Source: CAYNWT01 sp964450955 (GTDB lineage Bacteria > Planctomycetota > Planctomycetia > Planctomycetales > Planctomycetaceae). Taken from it: 64,000 nt of DNA. Shown here one piece after another: positions 10,005 through 19,229 of this stretch. Each line of letters begins with the position of its first letter. Position 1 is the first letter of the stretch. Position numbers and translations under genes: made by a program. Location: the NCBI GenBank assembly GCA_964450955.1, contig CAYVFI010000031.1:16853-80852 (forward strand), read 5' to 3'. Under the pieces are notes generated by a model. It searched no databases. It had not been told where the DNA came from and saw only the letters and a program-made list of their open reading frames with translations.

Positions 10005-11197
10005 GTAACTCAGATCAGCAGCGACCTTACGTCCTGCACACTCGAATCATTACGGGTGTCGGGGGCGGTCCGGAAAAGACGATTTTGAATTCGCCCCGGT
10101 TCCTTGAAAAAGACGGAATCGATTCCGCGTGCCTGTTTATGCACCCGCCGAATGACGAAGGGTTTGCAGAGATTCAATCTCGCGCGGAACTGTCTGGCGC
10201 TGAAGTAATCTCGGTTGATGACAGCGGGCCAATCGATTGGCGAGCGGTCCGGCAGTGCATTCGCATCTGCCGCGAGCGTAACGTCACGGTCTGGCACGGG
10301 CACGACTACAAAAGCAACGCAATCGGTTTACTGGTTCGCCGGTTCCACAAGATGAAACTGGTGACCACTGTACACGGCTGGGTACTGCAAACCAGGAAAA
10401 CTCCGTTGTACTACTGGGTCGATCGGGCCAGCCTTAAGTGGTACGACCAGGTCATTTGTGTTTCACAGGACCTTTATGAACGCTGCCGGGGCATTGGCGT
10501 ACGGGACGACCGCTTGTCGCTAATCGAAAACGCGATTGTCGTTGAGGACTACGACCGCACGGTTTCGAAAGCGGATGCCAAAGCAAAATTTGGCGTCCCA
10601 TCGGACCGGTTTCTCCTTGGAGCCTGCGGACGATTGTCGCCGGAGAAGGGTTTCGACCTACTGATCAAAGCGGTCAGGAATGTCGTCGCCGACGGACGCG
10701 ATGTGGGACTTCTGATCGCGGGGGAAGGCCAGATTCAGACAGAACTTCAAAGCCAAATTGACACAGCAGGCCTGCAGGATCGCGTCAAGCTGGTTGGCTT
10801 CCTGTCGGATCCGCGCGATCTGTATCAGGCGATCGACTTGTTTGTCCTAAGTAGTCTACGGGAAGGCCTGCCGAACGTTGTTTTGGAATCGATGGCCACT
10901 CAGGTCCCGATTCTGACGACCCGTGTCGCTGGTATCCCGGCCGTGATGACTCACGAAGAGAACGGTTACATCGTTGATTGCGACAGTGCAGAACAACTGG
11001 AATCCGGGCTGCGACGTTGCCTGGATGACGACCTACTTCGAGCAACAATCGCGACGGGGGGGAAAGCCAAGGTCATCGCAGACCTGAGTTTCTCAGCCCG
11101 AATGGAGAAGGTGCGGCGCGTTTACGAGTCGCTGGATGGATTCGTGGCGGGCAACACAAGATCGCAGGAACCCGTTCTTTCGGGAGTTGAATCATGA
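10001..11197 (+). CDS. Glycosyltransferase family 4 protein
   Basis: This 398-residue GT-B enzyme has ITGVGGGPEKTIL in the N-terminal glycine loop and VWHGHDYKSN and VTTVHGW in the acceptor half. The donor half has GRLSPEKGFDLLIKAV, LLIAGEGQIQTEL and SSLREGLPNVVLESMATQVP with the E-x7-E pair. It probably adds a sugar during assembly of the polymer exported by this cluster. The start overlaps the previous stop by 4 bases and its own stop overlaps the FemAB gene in the same way. Confidence 0.92.
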   Translation: MSNSDQQRPYVLHTRIITGVGGGPEKTILNSPRFLEKDGIDSACLFMHPPNDEGFAEIQSRAELSGAEVISVDDSGPIDWRAVRQCIRICRERNVTVWHGHDYKSNAIGLLVRRFHKMKLVTTVHGWVLQTRKTPLYYWVDRASLKWYDQVICVSQDLYERCRGIGVRDDRLSLIENAIVVEDYDRTVSKADAKAKFGVPSDRFLLGACGRLSPEKGFDLLIKAVRNVVADGRDVGLLIAGEGQIQTELQSQIDTAGLQDRVKLVGFLSDPRDLYQAIDLFVLSSLREGLPNVVLESMATQVPILTTRVAGIPAVMTHEENGYIVDCDSAEQLESGLRRCLDDDLLRATIATGGKAKVIADLSFSARMEKVRRVYESLDGFVAGNTRSQEPVLSGVES

Positions 11198-12288
11198 GCA
11201 ACGCCACAATGACATCTGAACCACAGACACTACCACCAACTGGTACCGAAGGCAGCCTACGCGTCGAAGTCACACAGACGGCGCCGGCTGGCTGGAACGA
11301 ATTCGTCGAACCGTTTGGTTATTCAGGGTACTTTCAGCGCAGCCAGTGGCTAAACGTGCTGCGAGACGGTCTGCGGCACGAAACATGGTTCCTCACAGCC
11401 TACGACGAGAACCAAATCGTCGGCGTATTGCCGCTGGCGTTTGTCAAAGGACCACTGTTCGGCAAGTTCCTGGTCAGCCTGCCTTACCTCAACACATCCG
11501 GTGTGCTGACTCAGTCAGACAACGCAAAAGCTGCGCTGGTCGACGAAGCTGTGAAGCTGGCAGACGCGCTGGACGTAAAGAAGCTGGAACTTCGACACGA
11601 AACTGAGGTTCAACATGCTGGCCTGCCGGACGCGATGCGACAGAAGGTCCACATGCGCCTTAGCCTCCCGGCAACCGAAGACGAAATGTGGTCAGCTTTG
11701 AAGTCAAAGGTCAGAAGCCAGATTAAGAAACCACGCGCCAACGATAAGCTAACGGTTGTCTGGGGACGAGAAGAGCTACTCAACGAGTACTACGCAATCT
11801 TCTGCGCCAACATGCGTGACCTGGGTACGCCACCGTTTTCCAGGAAACTGTTCGCATCGATGCTGCGTGAGTTCCCGCAGGAAACGGAAATCTGCAGCGT
11901 TCGATTCGAAGGCACACCGGTGTCAGCCGCGTTTGTGGTTCACGGCCCTGAAGTGACGACCGTCCCCAGTGCCAGTGCGCTAAGAAAGTATAATTTCACC
12001 AGCTGCAACATGCTGATGTACTGGCACATGCTGGTTCGAGCCATCGAACGTGGACAGACGACGTTCGATTTTGGTCGCAGCAGCGAAGACAGCGGAACCT
12101 ACAAGTTCAAGAAACAATGGGGTTCAGAACCCTGCCCTGCGGTCTGGCAATACTACATGCGAGAGGGCGAACTGACAGACATGCGGCCGGACGGCGGTAA
12201 GTACGACCGCATGATCAAGACCTGGCAAAAGCTACCCATCTGGCTGACTAAAATCATCGGCCCCGAAATCGTCCGAGGCATCCCCTAA
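11194..12288 (+). CDS. FemAB/GNAT-like N-acyltransferase
   Basis: This 364-residue protein matches the FemAB-like GNAT proteins found in PEP-CTERM/XrtA exopolysaccharide clusters. It shows SQWLNVLRDGLRHETWFL near the N-terminus, a double GNAT-like core, and the C-terminal signature FDFGRSSEDSGTYKFKKQWG, which is very typical of the family. Family members transfer acyl or aminoacyl groups to amino-sugars or peptides; here the target may be the exported polysaccharide. It is the last gene of the + operon (4-base overlap upstream). About 150 bases follow with no obvious terminator hairpin. Confidence 0.88.
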   Translation: MSNATMTSEPQTLPPTGTEGSLRVEVTQTAPAGWNEFVEPFGYSGYFQRSQWLNVLRDGLRHETWFLTAYDENQIVGVLPLAFVKGPLFGKFLVSLPYLNTSGVLTQSDNAKAALVDEAVKLADALDVKKLELRHETEVQHAGLPDAMRQKVHMRLSLPATEDEMWSALKSKVRSQIKKPRANDKLTVVWGREELLNEYYAIFCANMRDLGTPPFSRKLFASMLREFPQETEICSVRFEGTPVSAAFVVHGPEVTTVPSASALRKYNFTSCNMLMYWHMLVRAIERGQTTFDFGRSSEDSGTYKFKKQWGSEPCPAVWQYYMREGELTDMRPDGGKYDRMIKTWQKLPIWLTKIIGPEIVRGIP

Positions 12289-12438
12289 CCAACGTTCCGT
12301 TGGATCGGTCCTCGATTGGTCGGGTGACTGGGCGTGTTAAGTGCAGGCCCGGTTGACTGGTCGAGGGCGGCGGGTGGTTGGACGATCTAACCTCAGATCA
12401 CATTTCGCGAATCTGAAGCCTGAAATCTCACCACTTGA

Positions 12439-13464
12439 TTAGTGATCGTACAAGTCAGTATCCGCTGGCCGAATCACTGGTGTGGGCGCCAGGAACAATC
12501 GACCGGGGCGCCGGAACGGTGTGATGCAGCGTTCGCAAAACATGTGCTGCACAACCAACCCAAAGTCAGCCGGTGACTTCGCGAACTGTCCGTTCGGCTT
12601 CACGGCGTAGATTTCTTCAGACGCGCACGACGGGCACTTTTGGTAGAAGCCTGAGACATTGCCGGACTTCGTCTTGTGAGCAGATCGTAGGTTTGTCTCA
12701 TCAGCGATTTCATCCGGATCGACCTGAGCGTTCTCCGGTGCCAGTCGCGTTCGACTGGACGGTTTAAAAACGGGGTGTGCCAGCGGGGCGGCTGGCTGCG
12801 AACGTATCGTCGCGTTTTCCTGCGATGTCCTCATCAGTACAAAGCTTGGCGCAGTTCGGTTCCGACTCGCTGGCCGTGTTCGCAGATAGGCATCCGAAGC
12901 AATGGGCAATGGCATTGGTGGCCGACGAGGTACGGCGGCGTGGATTGGGCTTGGTGCTGGTTCGACGAGATTAAATACCTCAAGTGCCTGAACCCAGACC
13001 AGCTCCAGCAATCGGCCTACGTCGTCGATCTGTTCCCAAATGCCATCCCACAGAAGCTTCATGCCCCACCTTATGGTCCACGCAAGGTAGATGGTTCGAT
13101 CAATCACGTGCAGGAAGCAGCCAATAGGGTCACTGACCGCGAAGTAGAGCGGACCAATAATCCACTGATTCAAAGTGACTCGAAGCTGATCCCCATAGAA
13201 CTCGCCCGCGTGAATCAAATCTCGGCGCAGTTCGCCAAGGCACCGGAAGAAGTACGGGATAAGTTGCAGAACATCAACCAGGCAACTCAGGATGGCCATC
13301 AACAAATCAAACGGAAGCAGTAACAGCGAGACCACAATCCCATGTTCTGTGGGCAGGTCGTATTCATATTCTTCGAAGTCGTAGTCATCGACTTCAGTGT
13401 CGCTAAAACGGAGTTCTGGCGGAGTTTGTTCCCGCAGCGCAGATGTGTTTGTTTGCAGCTCCAT
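12439..13464 (-). CDS. Hypothetical membrane protein with C-terminal zinc ribbon
   Basis: I start this 341-residue protein at the ATG at 13464, preceded by GGGGTGTT. The open frame extends another 53 codons upstream, but that part is Arg/Gly-rich and looks untranslated. An acidic N-terminus (DDYDFEEYEYD) leads to a long hydrophobic stretch, VVSLLLLPFDLLMAILSCLV, near residue 50, then an amphipathic region and a Pro-rich linker. The C-terminus has two CxxC pairs (CPSCASEE and CERC), a likely zinc ribbon. No known family is recognised. It faces the DUF1080 gene across a shared-strand terminator hairpin. Confidence 0.75.
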   Translation of the reverse strand: MELQTNTSALREQTPPELRFSDTEVDDYDFEEYEYDLPTEHGIVVSLLLLPFDLLMAILSCLVDVLQLIPYFFRCLGELRRDLIHAGEFYGDQLRVTLNQWIIGPLYFAVSDPIGCFLHVIDRTIYLAWTIRWGMKLLWDGIWEQIDDVGRLLELVWVQALEVFNLVEPAPSPIHAAVPRRPPMPLPIASDAYLRTRPASRNRTAPSFVLMRTSQENATIRSQPAAPLAHPVFKPSSRTRLAPENAQVDPDEIADETNLRSAHKTKSGNVSGFYQKCPSCASEEIYAVKPNGQFAKSPADFGLVVQHMFCERCITPFRRPGRLFLAPTPVIRPADTDLYDH

Positions 13465-13626
13465 AACACCCCAACCCCGAGGATGCTTGCGACGTCCTGC
13501 CGTTCCGTTTCGTACGTCCGTGAACCTAAATATTATCACCAGACTGGTGATGTTCCCAGCCAATCCGGCTTTTTGAATATTCCGCACGCAAAATGTTCCA
13601 ACCCCCTTCACCCAACCGCGCATGAA

Positions 13627-13659
13627 ACAGCCCCGCTGTCACCTTCACAGCGGGGCTGT
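13627..13659 (-). terminator. Intrinsic terminator of the DUF1080 gene
   Basis: A perfect 13-base inverted repeat (ACAGCCCCGCTGT and its complement) with a 7-base loop lies 15 bases past the stop of the DUF1080 gene. On the minus strand it is followed by only a short TTT, so termination may be leaky into the zinc-ribbon gene downstream. Confidence 0.75.
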
Positions 13660-13673
13660 GCAGTCAGCTGCAA

Positions 13674-14972
13674 CTACAGCTTTCGAATGCTGATGTTGCG
13701 GAATTCCACCGGGTCGTTGTGTCCGGCGAAACCGAAGTAGCCCTTCTTCAGATCCTTGCCCGGGTGCGGACTGTTGGCCATAAATCCATTGGCCTTCTTC
13801 ACGTCACCGTCCAGGATAATCGAACCGTTTAGTTCGACCTTGATCGTGGACCCCTTCACGGTCACTTCCTGAAAGTTCCACTCACCGACCTTACGAAGAT
13901 AGCCGCGGGTCGCAGGAATCATGCCGTACGCAGAACCATGATACTGGCGTCCAAGCTTGTCCAGATTTGCGTACTTCTTGTGTTCGGAATCCAGGACCTG
14001 AAGTTCCGTCATGCCATCGTAGGCAGGGTTACCTTTGCCCGGGTAACGGATCGCAAGCCCGTTGTTTCCCGCCGGTGGAAGTTTAAACTCAACCCGCACC
14101 GCGAAGTCGCTGTACTCTTCGTTCGTAAACAGGTTTCCGCCTTTGCCCTTCTTGCAACGGATCGCCCCATCCACAACTTCGTAGTTATCAACCGCGCCTT
14201 GCCAGCCTTCGAAGTCCGTGCCGTTGAAGATCGGTTCGAACCCATCTGCATGATTCTTAGCGAGAATCCTGTTGGCTTCTTCAGTACCGATCTCACGAAT
14301 GAAGATGTTGCGCCAACGAATTTCGTTGCCGTGGGTTTGCAGCCGAATCACACCTCGCCGCGCAAGCGGTTGGCTGCGATCCCAGTAGTTTTCCATAATC
14401 GCGTGATCCACAACGTACTTGCCGTTTAGCCAAACGCTGGTTCGTGCTCCAACCTGAACGATGCGGAATGAGTTCCATTCGCCAAACGCTTTGTCGGCGA
14501 GTTCAGAAGGGTTCTTGCCGGGCGCGCCCTTTGAGTTGTTCCACAGACCGCCAGACCCCTTGTCGGCTCCGATTCCAAACTTGCTTTTGTCCGTGTAGTC
14601 CCAGATTTGAACCTGCGGATTTCCGCGCAGATAGATTCCGCTGTCGGCCTTTGCAACGGTCTTGTAATCGACCAGCAGTTCGTAGTCGCCGTAGGCTTTG
14701 TCGGTTGAGCAGTACGGTCCCTTACCGTCGTTGACCAATTCACCGTTTTCGATGGACCAATGCGCTTTGAATTCTTCCTGCTGCCTGATGATGGCCGCTT
14801 CACGTTCCATATCACTTAACGCGGTGACCTGGTGCGGGTTCATCCCGTGCCAACCGTTGGTTGTCTTGCCATCAAACAGCGGTTTGAAGCCTTCAGGAAC
14901 TTTCAAATCCTGTCCGCACACCGCGGGCGCGATGAGGACAAGAAGAGTCAGGGCAAACGAGAAGTGCCGCAT
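13674..14972 (-). CDS. Two-domain DUF1080 (3-keto-disaccharide hydrolase-like) secreted protein
   Basis: This 432-residue exported protein has a signal peptide (MRHFSFALTLLVLIAPAVCG, cleavage near residue 20). It contains two consecutive DUF1080/3-keto-disaccharide hydrolase domains with concanavalin-like folds: residues about 28-230 (GFKPLFDGKTTNGWHG to RWRNIFIREI) and about 243-432 (FEPIFNGTDFEGWQG to EFRNISIRKL). Each opens with the F-x-G-x-W signature and closes with FRNI or WRNI. The family is greatly expanded in Planctomycetes and acts on carbohydrates, including keto-glycosides, in the periplasm. The substrate is not predictable. It stands alone, ending in a strong hairpin. Confidence 0.9.
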   Translation of the reverse strand: MRHFSFALTLLVLIAPAVCGQDLKVPEGFKPLFDGKTTNGWHGMNPHQVTALSDMEREAAIIRQQEEFKAHWSIENGELVNDGKGPYCSTDKAYGDYELLVDYKTVAKADSGIYLRGNPQVQIWDYTDKSKFGIGADKGSGGLWNNSKGAPGKNPSELADKAFGEWNSFRIVQVGARTSVWLNGKYVVDHAIMENYWDRSQPLARRGVIRLQTHGNEIRWRNIFIREIGTEEANRILAKNHADGFEPIFNGTDFEGWQGAVDNYEVVDGAIRCKKGKGGNLFTNEEYSDFAVRVEFKLPPAGNNGLAIRYPGKGNPAYDGMTELQVLDSEHKKYANLDKLGRQYHGSAYGMIPATRGYLRKVGEWNFQEVTVKGSTIKVELNGSIILDGDVKKANGFMANSPHPGKDLKKGYFGFAGHNDPVEFRNISIRKL

Positions 14973-15153
14973 GGAATACTCCGGTGGGTAATCAAGGTAG
15001 GTATCCAGCGATTATGGTCTGTATGGAACGCGGTCGCAATGTGCTGGCAAGCGCAAACGCCAGATGGCCAAAGCCTGGCCCCTGTGGCGGCACGCCCGCG
15101 CAGCGTATCGGTGAAACGATGGGGCAGCGTTTCGGGGCAACGATGGAGCGGTG

Positions 15154-17118
15154 CTACTCAGCGGTACCTGTACCAACCGGGCGCTGCATACTGGTCTGCA
15201 GTTCGACCATCTCACGATACCGCCCACCGGACGCCATGAGTTCGTTGTGCGTTCCCGACTGAATAATCCTGCCATGATCGATGACAAGAATCCGGTTCGC
15301 GTGCGAAATCGTGCTCAGACGGTGAGCGATAACAAACGACGTGCGGTTTTGCATGAGCTCTTCCAGGCTGGCCTGAATCAAACGTTCGCTTTCCGTATCC
15401 AGGTTACTGGTTGCTTCATCCAAAATCAGGATCCGAGGATCCGCCAGAATCGCGCGGGCGATGGCGACTCGCTGTCGTTGGCCACCGCTTAGCTTCACAC
15501 CGCGTTCACCAATGACTGTGTTGAACCCTTCCGGCATCCGCTGGATAAACTCCAGCGCGTTGGCCATTTCTGAGGCTCGACGTAGTTCTTCGACAGATGC
15601 TTCCGGGCGCGAGTACGCAATGTTGGCTCCAACACTGCCGTCAAACAGAAACACATCCTGTTCCACAACGCCAAGCAGGCTGCGGTAGCTGTCCAAATCG
15701 ATGTCGCGCAATTCACGACCATCAAGCTGCACGCTGCCGGAGTCCGGATCGTAGAATCTTGCGACCAGGTTACACAGCGTTGTCTTGCCCGCACCACTGG
15801 GTCCAACTAACGCGATAATCTCACCAGCCTGCACTTCCAGATTAACATCCTGCAGCGCGGGTTCCGGCGCGCCGGGGTATGTGAAGTGAACGTTGGAAAA
15901 CGAAATCGCGCCCGCGACGTTTTGCCGTTTGACTGGAACCGTATTCGGCCCCGGCGGCATCTCTCGCGGTTCTTCCAAAAGATCCATCACGCGATCAAGC
16001 CCGGACAAACTGTTTTGAAACGACGTCGCACTTTGAGCCAGAACCGCGATCGGTTCCAACAACATTAGCAAGTAAACCAAAAACATGACCAACTGCCCCA
16101 ACGTCAACTGGCCCTCCAGAACCTGAAAGCCGCCGTACAACAACAGCGCCGCGCTGCTGGCCGGAATGAGTGTTTGCCAGATCAGTTCCACGATCCGCGA
16201 CCACCACCAGACAAACAGTTCCTGTCGAGCCATATAGTGGTTCTCCTGCATGAACCGCGTCCCCTCGCGCCGCTGCCGCGCGAAGGCTCGAACCACGCGC
16301 ATTCCACCGAATACTTCTGTCGCCTGGCCATCGATGTTTTCTCGCTGCTTTCGAACCTGCCTGAACTGCGGACGAATGCGGCTGATCCATGTACGGTGCG
16401 TAAAGAACACCAGCGGCAGCAGAATCACTGCCCCCAGCAGCAGCTTCCAATCAACGTACGCCAGCACCAACAGACTGCCCAACAATTGCACCACCGCCCG
16501 CCAGGGGTTGTACAACATGCCGAACACAAGATCGCCAACGCTGCCGCCGTCTTCTCGCAGGATGCTGGCAACACCGCCTGATCGAATCTCCTGAACACGA
16601 TTCAGCGGCAACCGCACCGCCTGTTCGAAAACGCGTTTGCGCACCAGCAACTGAATGCGCTTGGTACTTCGAGTCGCCATCCAGCGTCCCCAGACACCAA
16701 GAAACAATCGCGCGACAGAGATGACAAACACGCCAACAACTGCCCAGGCCAGCATCTCTTTACGACCTGTGTTGGCTCCGAAAATCCGAGTCGCGAGTTC
16801 CGGCATCGGATCGTCGCCAACAACATTGTCAACCACAAACTTCGTCACGGCTGGCGGCAGAAGCCCCAACACCGTGGACACAGTCAGCATGGCCATCGCG
16901 AAGAAGATCGGCCAACGGTGCGGCCCGGCCAGTCCCAGGAAGCTTTTTACCAGGCCGAACGCAGAGCGTTGTCTGGGAGCCTGCGGCTTGTTGGAAATCG
17001 GACCGTGAAAGCTGCCGCCTTTGGGCAGCTTCCCTTCACGGACGTCGTCACGATACTTGTGAAACCGTGACCGGCTGGAGGGAGTGTTGTCTAGTCGCTT
17101 AGCTTGATTGTCAGCCAC
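15154..17118 (-). CDS. ABC transporter, fused permease and ATPase (MsbA-like exporter)
   Basis: This 654-residue half-transporter of the ABC exporter class should act as a homodimer moving a lipid or drug-like molecule out of the cytoplasm. An N-terminal hydrophilic segment of about 65 residues precedes a six-helix transmembrane domain (about 70-370). The ATPase domain has Walker A GPSGAGKTT near 435, signature LSGGQRQRVAIARAI near 545, Walker B ILILDEAT and the H-loop IAHRLSTI. Its start overlaps the end of the ComEA-like gene upstream by 28 bases, so the two are co-transcribed. The substrate is unknown; MsbA-like lipid export is the default guess. Confidence 0.92.
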   Translation of the reverse strand: MADNQAKRLDNTPSSRSRFHKYRDDVREGKLPKGGSFHGPISNKPQAPRQRSAFGLVKSFLGLAGPHRWPIFFAMAMLTVSTVLGLLPPAVTKFVVDNVVGDDPMPELATRIFGANTGRKEMLAWAVVGVFVISVARLFLGVWGRWMATRSTKRIQLLVRKRVFEQAVRLPLNRVQEIRSGGVASILREDGGSVGDLVFGMLYNPWRAVVQLLGSLLVLAYVDWKLLLGAVILLPLVFFTHRTWISRIRPQFRQVRKQRENIDGQATEVFGGMRVVRAFARQRREGTRFMQENHYMARQELFVWWWSRIVELIWQTLIPASSAALLLYGGFQVLEGQLTLGQLVMFLVYLLMLLEPIAVLAQSATSFQNSLSGLDRVMDLLEEPREMPPGPNTVPVKRQNVAGAISFSNVHFTYPGAPEPALQDVNLEVQAGEIIALVGPSGAGKTTLCNLVARFYDPDSGSVQLDGRELRDIDLDSYRSLLGVVEQDVFLFDGSVGANIAYSRPEASVEELRRASEMANALEFIQRMPEGFNTVIGERGVKLSGGQRQRVAIARAILADPRILILDEATSNLDTESERLIQASLEELMQNRTSFVIAHRLSTISHANRILVIDHGRIIQSGTHNELMASGGRYREMVELQTSMQRPVGTGTAE

Positions 17119-17552
17119 GGGCGGATTTGTTCCAGAGTCTGCGGGCCGATGCCGTCAACTCGGTTGAGGTCGTCGATAGTTTCAAAGTTGCCGTTAGTTT
17201 TTCGATCTTCAACAATCCGGTCGGCCAGAACTTCACCGATCCGATCCAGTTGGGACCATTCGATGGCCGTGGCCGTGTTGATGTCCAATCGAAATTCATT
17301 CTCAATGGCAGAGAGTTCGCCGATTTCGATCGGATGCACACCCCAGCCGCTGAGCCTAATCCATTGTAGGGCACACAGCAGTATGACAATGCCGGCCAGA
17401 ACCATCGCCACGGCCTGGTCCGATCGCCGCAGCGTGAACCCATCGGTTTTCTCAGGCCGGACAGTGACGTAATCCGACCCGGTATCGGGTTCAACAGAAC
17501 CCATGTGATCGGCGTTCGCCTTAGTCTCTGCGTGTTCAAGTGGCTGCGACAT
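17091..17552 (-). CDS. Helix-hairpin-helix protein, ComEA-like
   Basis: This protein of about 153 residues starts at the ATG at 17552 (MSQPLEHAET). The frame is open further upstream, but without a better start. A single membrane helix (VAMVLAGIVILLCALQWI) sits near residue 55-75. A C-terminal helix-hairpin-helix domain follows: DINTATAIEWSQLDRIGEVLA and VDGIGPQTLEQIRPWL. This is the layout of ComEA-like DNA-binding proteins used in DNA uptake or surface anchoring. The DNA-binding role is from the family, not shown here. Its end overlaps the ABC exporter start by 28 bases. Confidence 0.82.
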   Translation of the reverse strand: MSQPLEHAETKANADHMGSVEPDTGSDYVTVRPEKTDGFTLRRSDQAVAMVLAGIVILLCALQWIRLSGWGVHPIEIGELSAIENEFRLDINTATAIEWSQLDRIGEVLADRIVEDRKTNGNFETIDDLNRVDGIGPQTLEQIRPWLTIKLSD

Positions 17553-17624
17553 CGGACCGTCAAATCGGGGACTCAACCCCTCCACGATGCCAACTTCACA
17601 GGCTCTGCACAAGCCAATTAAAAA

Positions 17625-17656
17625 TGGCCAGCAGCGGAAAAGACCGCTGCTGGCCA
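17625..17656 (-). terminator. Strong intrinsic terminator after the PASTA gene
   Basis: The inverted repeat TGGCCAGCAGCGG with its complement has a 6-base loop. On the minus strand it is followed by TTTTTAATT, which is a textbook Rho-independent terminator. It sits 27 bases past the stop of the gene at 17683. Confidence 0.9.
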
Positions 17657-17682
17657 CATATCAGCCCGACCCGGGTTGATAG

Positions 17683-18864
17683 CTACTTTTGTTTTTCAAA
17701 GACAACCAGCTTAATGACAGAACCCTTCTTCACAGGCGTCATCGGTGCCGGAACTGTGGTTCGAATCTTATGGACCAGCTTCGCAGCCGGAGCCGGACCG
17801 CCTCGAGTGAACTTTTCTGCTACCCGGAAACCAGCTTGTGACAGCCGCTTCTTCGCGTCAGCGACCGCATATGTCGAAACGTCCGGAACGATCTGCTGTC
17901 CAGGACCGACGTTGATTGTCGGCTTGCCGGGATCCTTACCGGGAACCTGCGTATTGATCTTGTAACCACGCAAGCTCGGATGGAACGGATCCTTCGGAAA
18001 GAAAATCGACTTGCGCTTGTTCACTTTTAGTTTCGAAAAACTAAATACCGTCTCCTTGGTCTTCGCGGCATCAATCAGCCTGACGTGCAGTGGCAGGAAT
18101 GTTGGGTGGTCAAGAATAATGTCGGCCCTGTCCCAGTTCTGCCCATCAGACTGCCAGCGAGGAAACGCGCGAATACGAATTTCCCGCCGCCGCGTTTCCG
18201 GATTCACCTTATCCGACGTCAGGCTAAGCTGATAACGGGCCTTGGCTTTCTCTGCTTTCATCCCAAACAAGAACGGCAACGGGCCGTTCATGATATTTTC
18301 ACCCTGCCCGCGCGGTGGAATGGAAATGATGTTGGCGGCTTTACTCTGTTCGTCGATCTCAACGATTCGCTTACCATCGCAAATCCACTTCTCACGCGCG
18401 TCACCAACAAGATCGAAGGGCTGTTTGGTTCTCGAATCCAACCGTGTTGACTTGGCTCCTTTTGGAACCTCAACTGTTTCGATGTCGATCCGACCTTTGT
18501 CGGGCACTTCGTGATAGAACTTCCCGGAAGAAAGCTTCTCAACCTTGAATACCATGTCGTACACACGACGCTGGTGCTCACCTTCGAGACGCTCGATCCT
18601 GTCAGAAGCCACTTCCCACTGCCTAAGCAATTCATCCAACTGGGGGCTCACAGGCTGCGGTTGAGTTCGCTGCCTTGCCACATTTTGTGCGGGCACTCCG
18701 CCACCACGGCTTTGGGCCGTTTTGACAGGCGGCCGCGAAGGTGGAGCTTGCCGGAGCCTTTGATTCTGGGTGCTTTGGCTACGCGACCGCGAGACCTGAG
18801 CAAGACCAACTTCGGTGATTAGAGTGGCGCATAAAGCGACACAGATTGTGCATCGAACAATCAT
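17683..18864 (-). CDS. TIGR03009-like secreted protein with C-terminal PASTA domain
   Basis: This 393-residue exported protein has a signal peptide (cleavage after VGLA, about residue 22), an Arg/Gln-rich low-complexity linker (to about 75) and a central beta-rich domain of about 230 residues. The centre resembles the planctomycete TIGR03009 family (LDELLRQWEVASDRIERLEG, then KWICDGKRIVEID), which has a LolA/LolB-like outline. The last 75 residues look like a PASTA domain (VPDVSTYAVADAKKRLSQAG, then GSVIKLVV). PASTA modules bind peptidoglycan or other wall ligands. The combination suggests a periplasmic lipoprotein-carrier-like fold held at the wall. That reading is inference. Confidence 0.8.
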   Translation of the reverse strand: MIVRCTICVALCATLITEVGLAQVSRSRSQSTQNQRLRQAPPSRPPVKTAQSRGGGVPAQNVARQRTQPQPVSPQLDELLRQWEVASDRIERLEGEHQRRVYDMVFKVEKLSSGKFYHEVPDKGRIDIETVEVPKGAKSTRLDSRTKQPFDLVGDAREKWICDGKRIVEIDEQSKAANIISIPPRGQGENIMNGPLPFLFGMKAEKAKARYQLSLTSDKVNPETRRREIRIRAFPRWQSDGQNWDRADIILDHPTFLPLHVRLIDAAKTKETVFSFSKLKVNKRKSIFFPKDPFHPSLRGYKINTQVPGKDPGKPTINVGPGQQIVPDVSTYAVADAKKRLSQAGFRVAEKFTRGGPAPAAKLVHKIRTTVPAPMTPVKKGSVIKLVVFEKQK

Positions 18865-19229
18865 TAGACGGTCGATTCCTTTCGACGGAGCCTACAGATT
18901 GGGCTGTTTTGACTGGGATGCCGGTCTGCGAAGGACTCGAAACCGGTTGGGTCGGTATGATTGCGGAAGAACCGCGCATTCAGCGGCTGGCTGAAGGCGG
19001 CAGTTGTAGCAGCAGCAGCAGGTTGGTGGAAAGGGCGAGTTTGCCCACGCATGAATATGCTGTTCGTGAAGTGAAAAGGCCGCAGGATTTGCCGCCGTTG
19101 ATGTGAATCGGAAGTTCGGCCCACCACATTCACCCAAAATTCCGCGCGCGAAGTGTTTATTGCCGTATCCTGTTGGCCAGCAATGTGATGCGATTTGGCA
19201 GGCAATTTGAGGCGTCTCAGACACTTGGT
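18865..19229. other. Intergenic region between divergent genes
   Basis: About 365 bases separate the PASTA gene (-) from the small membrane protein gene (+). A long minus-strand frame crosses it, but its composition (many His, Cys and Arg) does not look coded. The promoters of both flanking genes must lie here. I could not pick out convincing -35/-10 boxes. Confidence 0.5.

Noticed and set aside
12775..13323. 182-codon + strand frame
   Set aside because: It lies wholly within the zinc-ribbon membrane protein gene on the other strand, which has a membrane segment and CxxC pairs.
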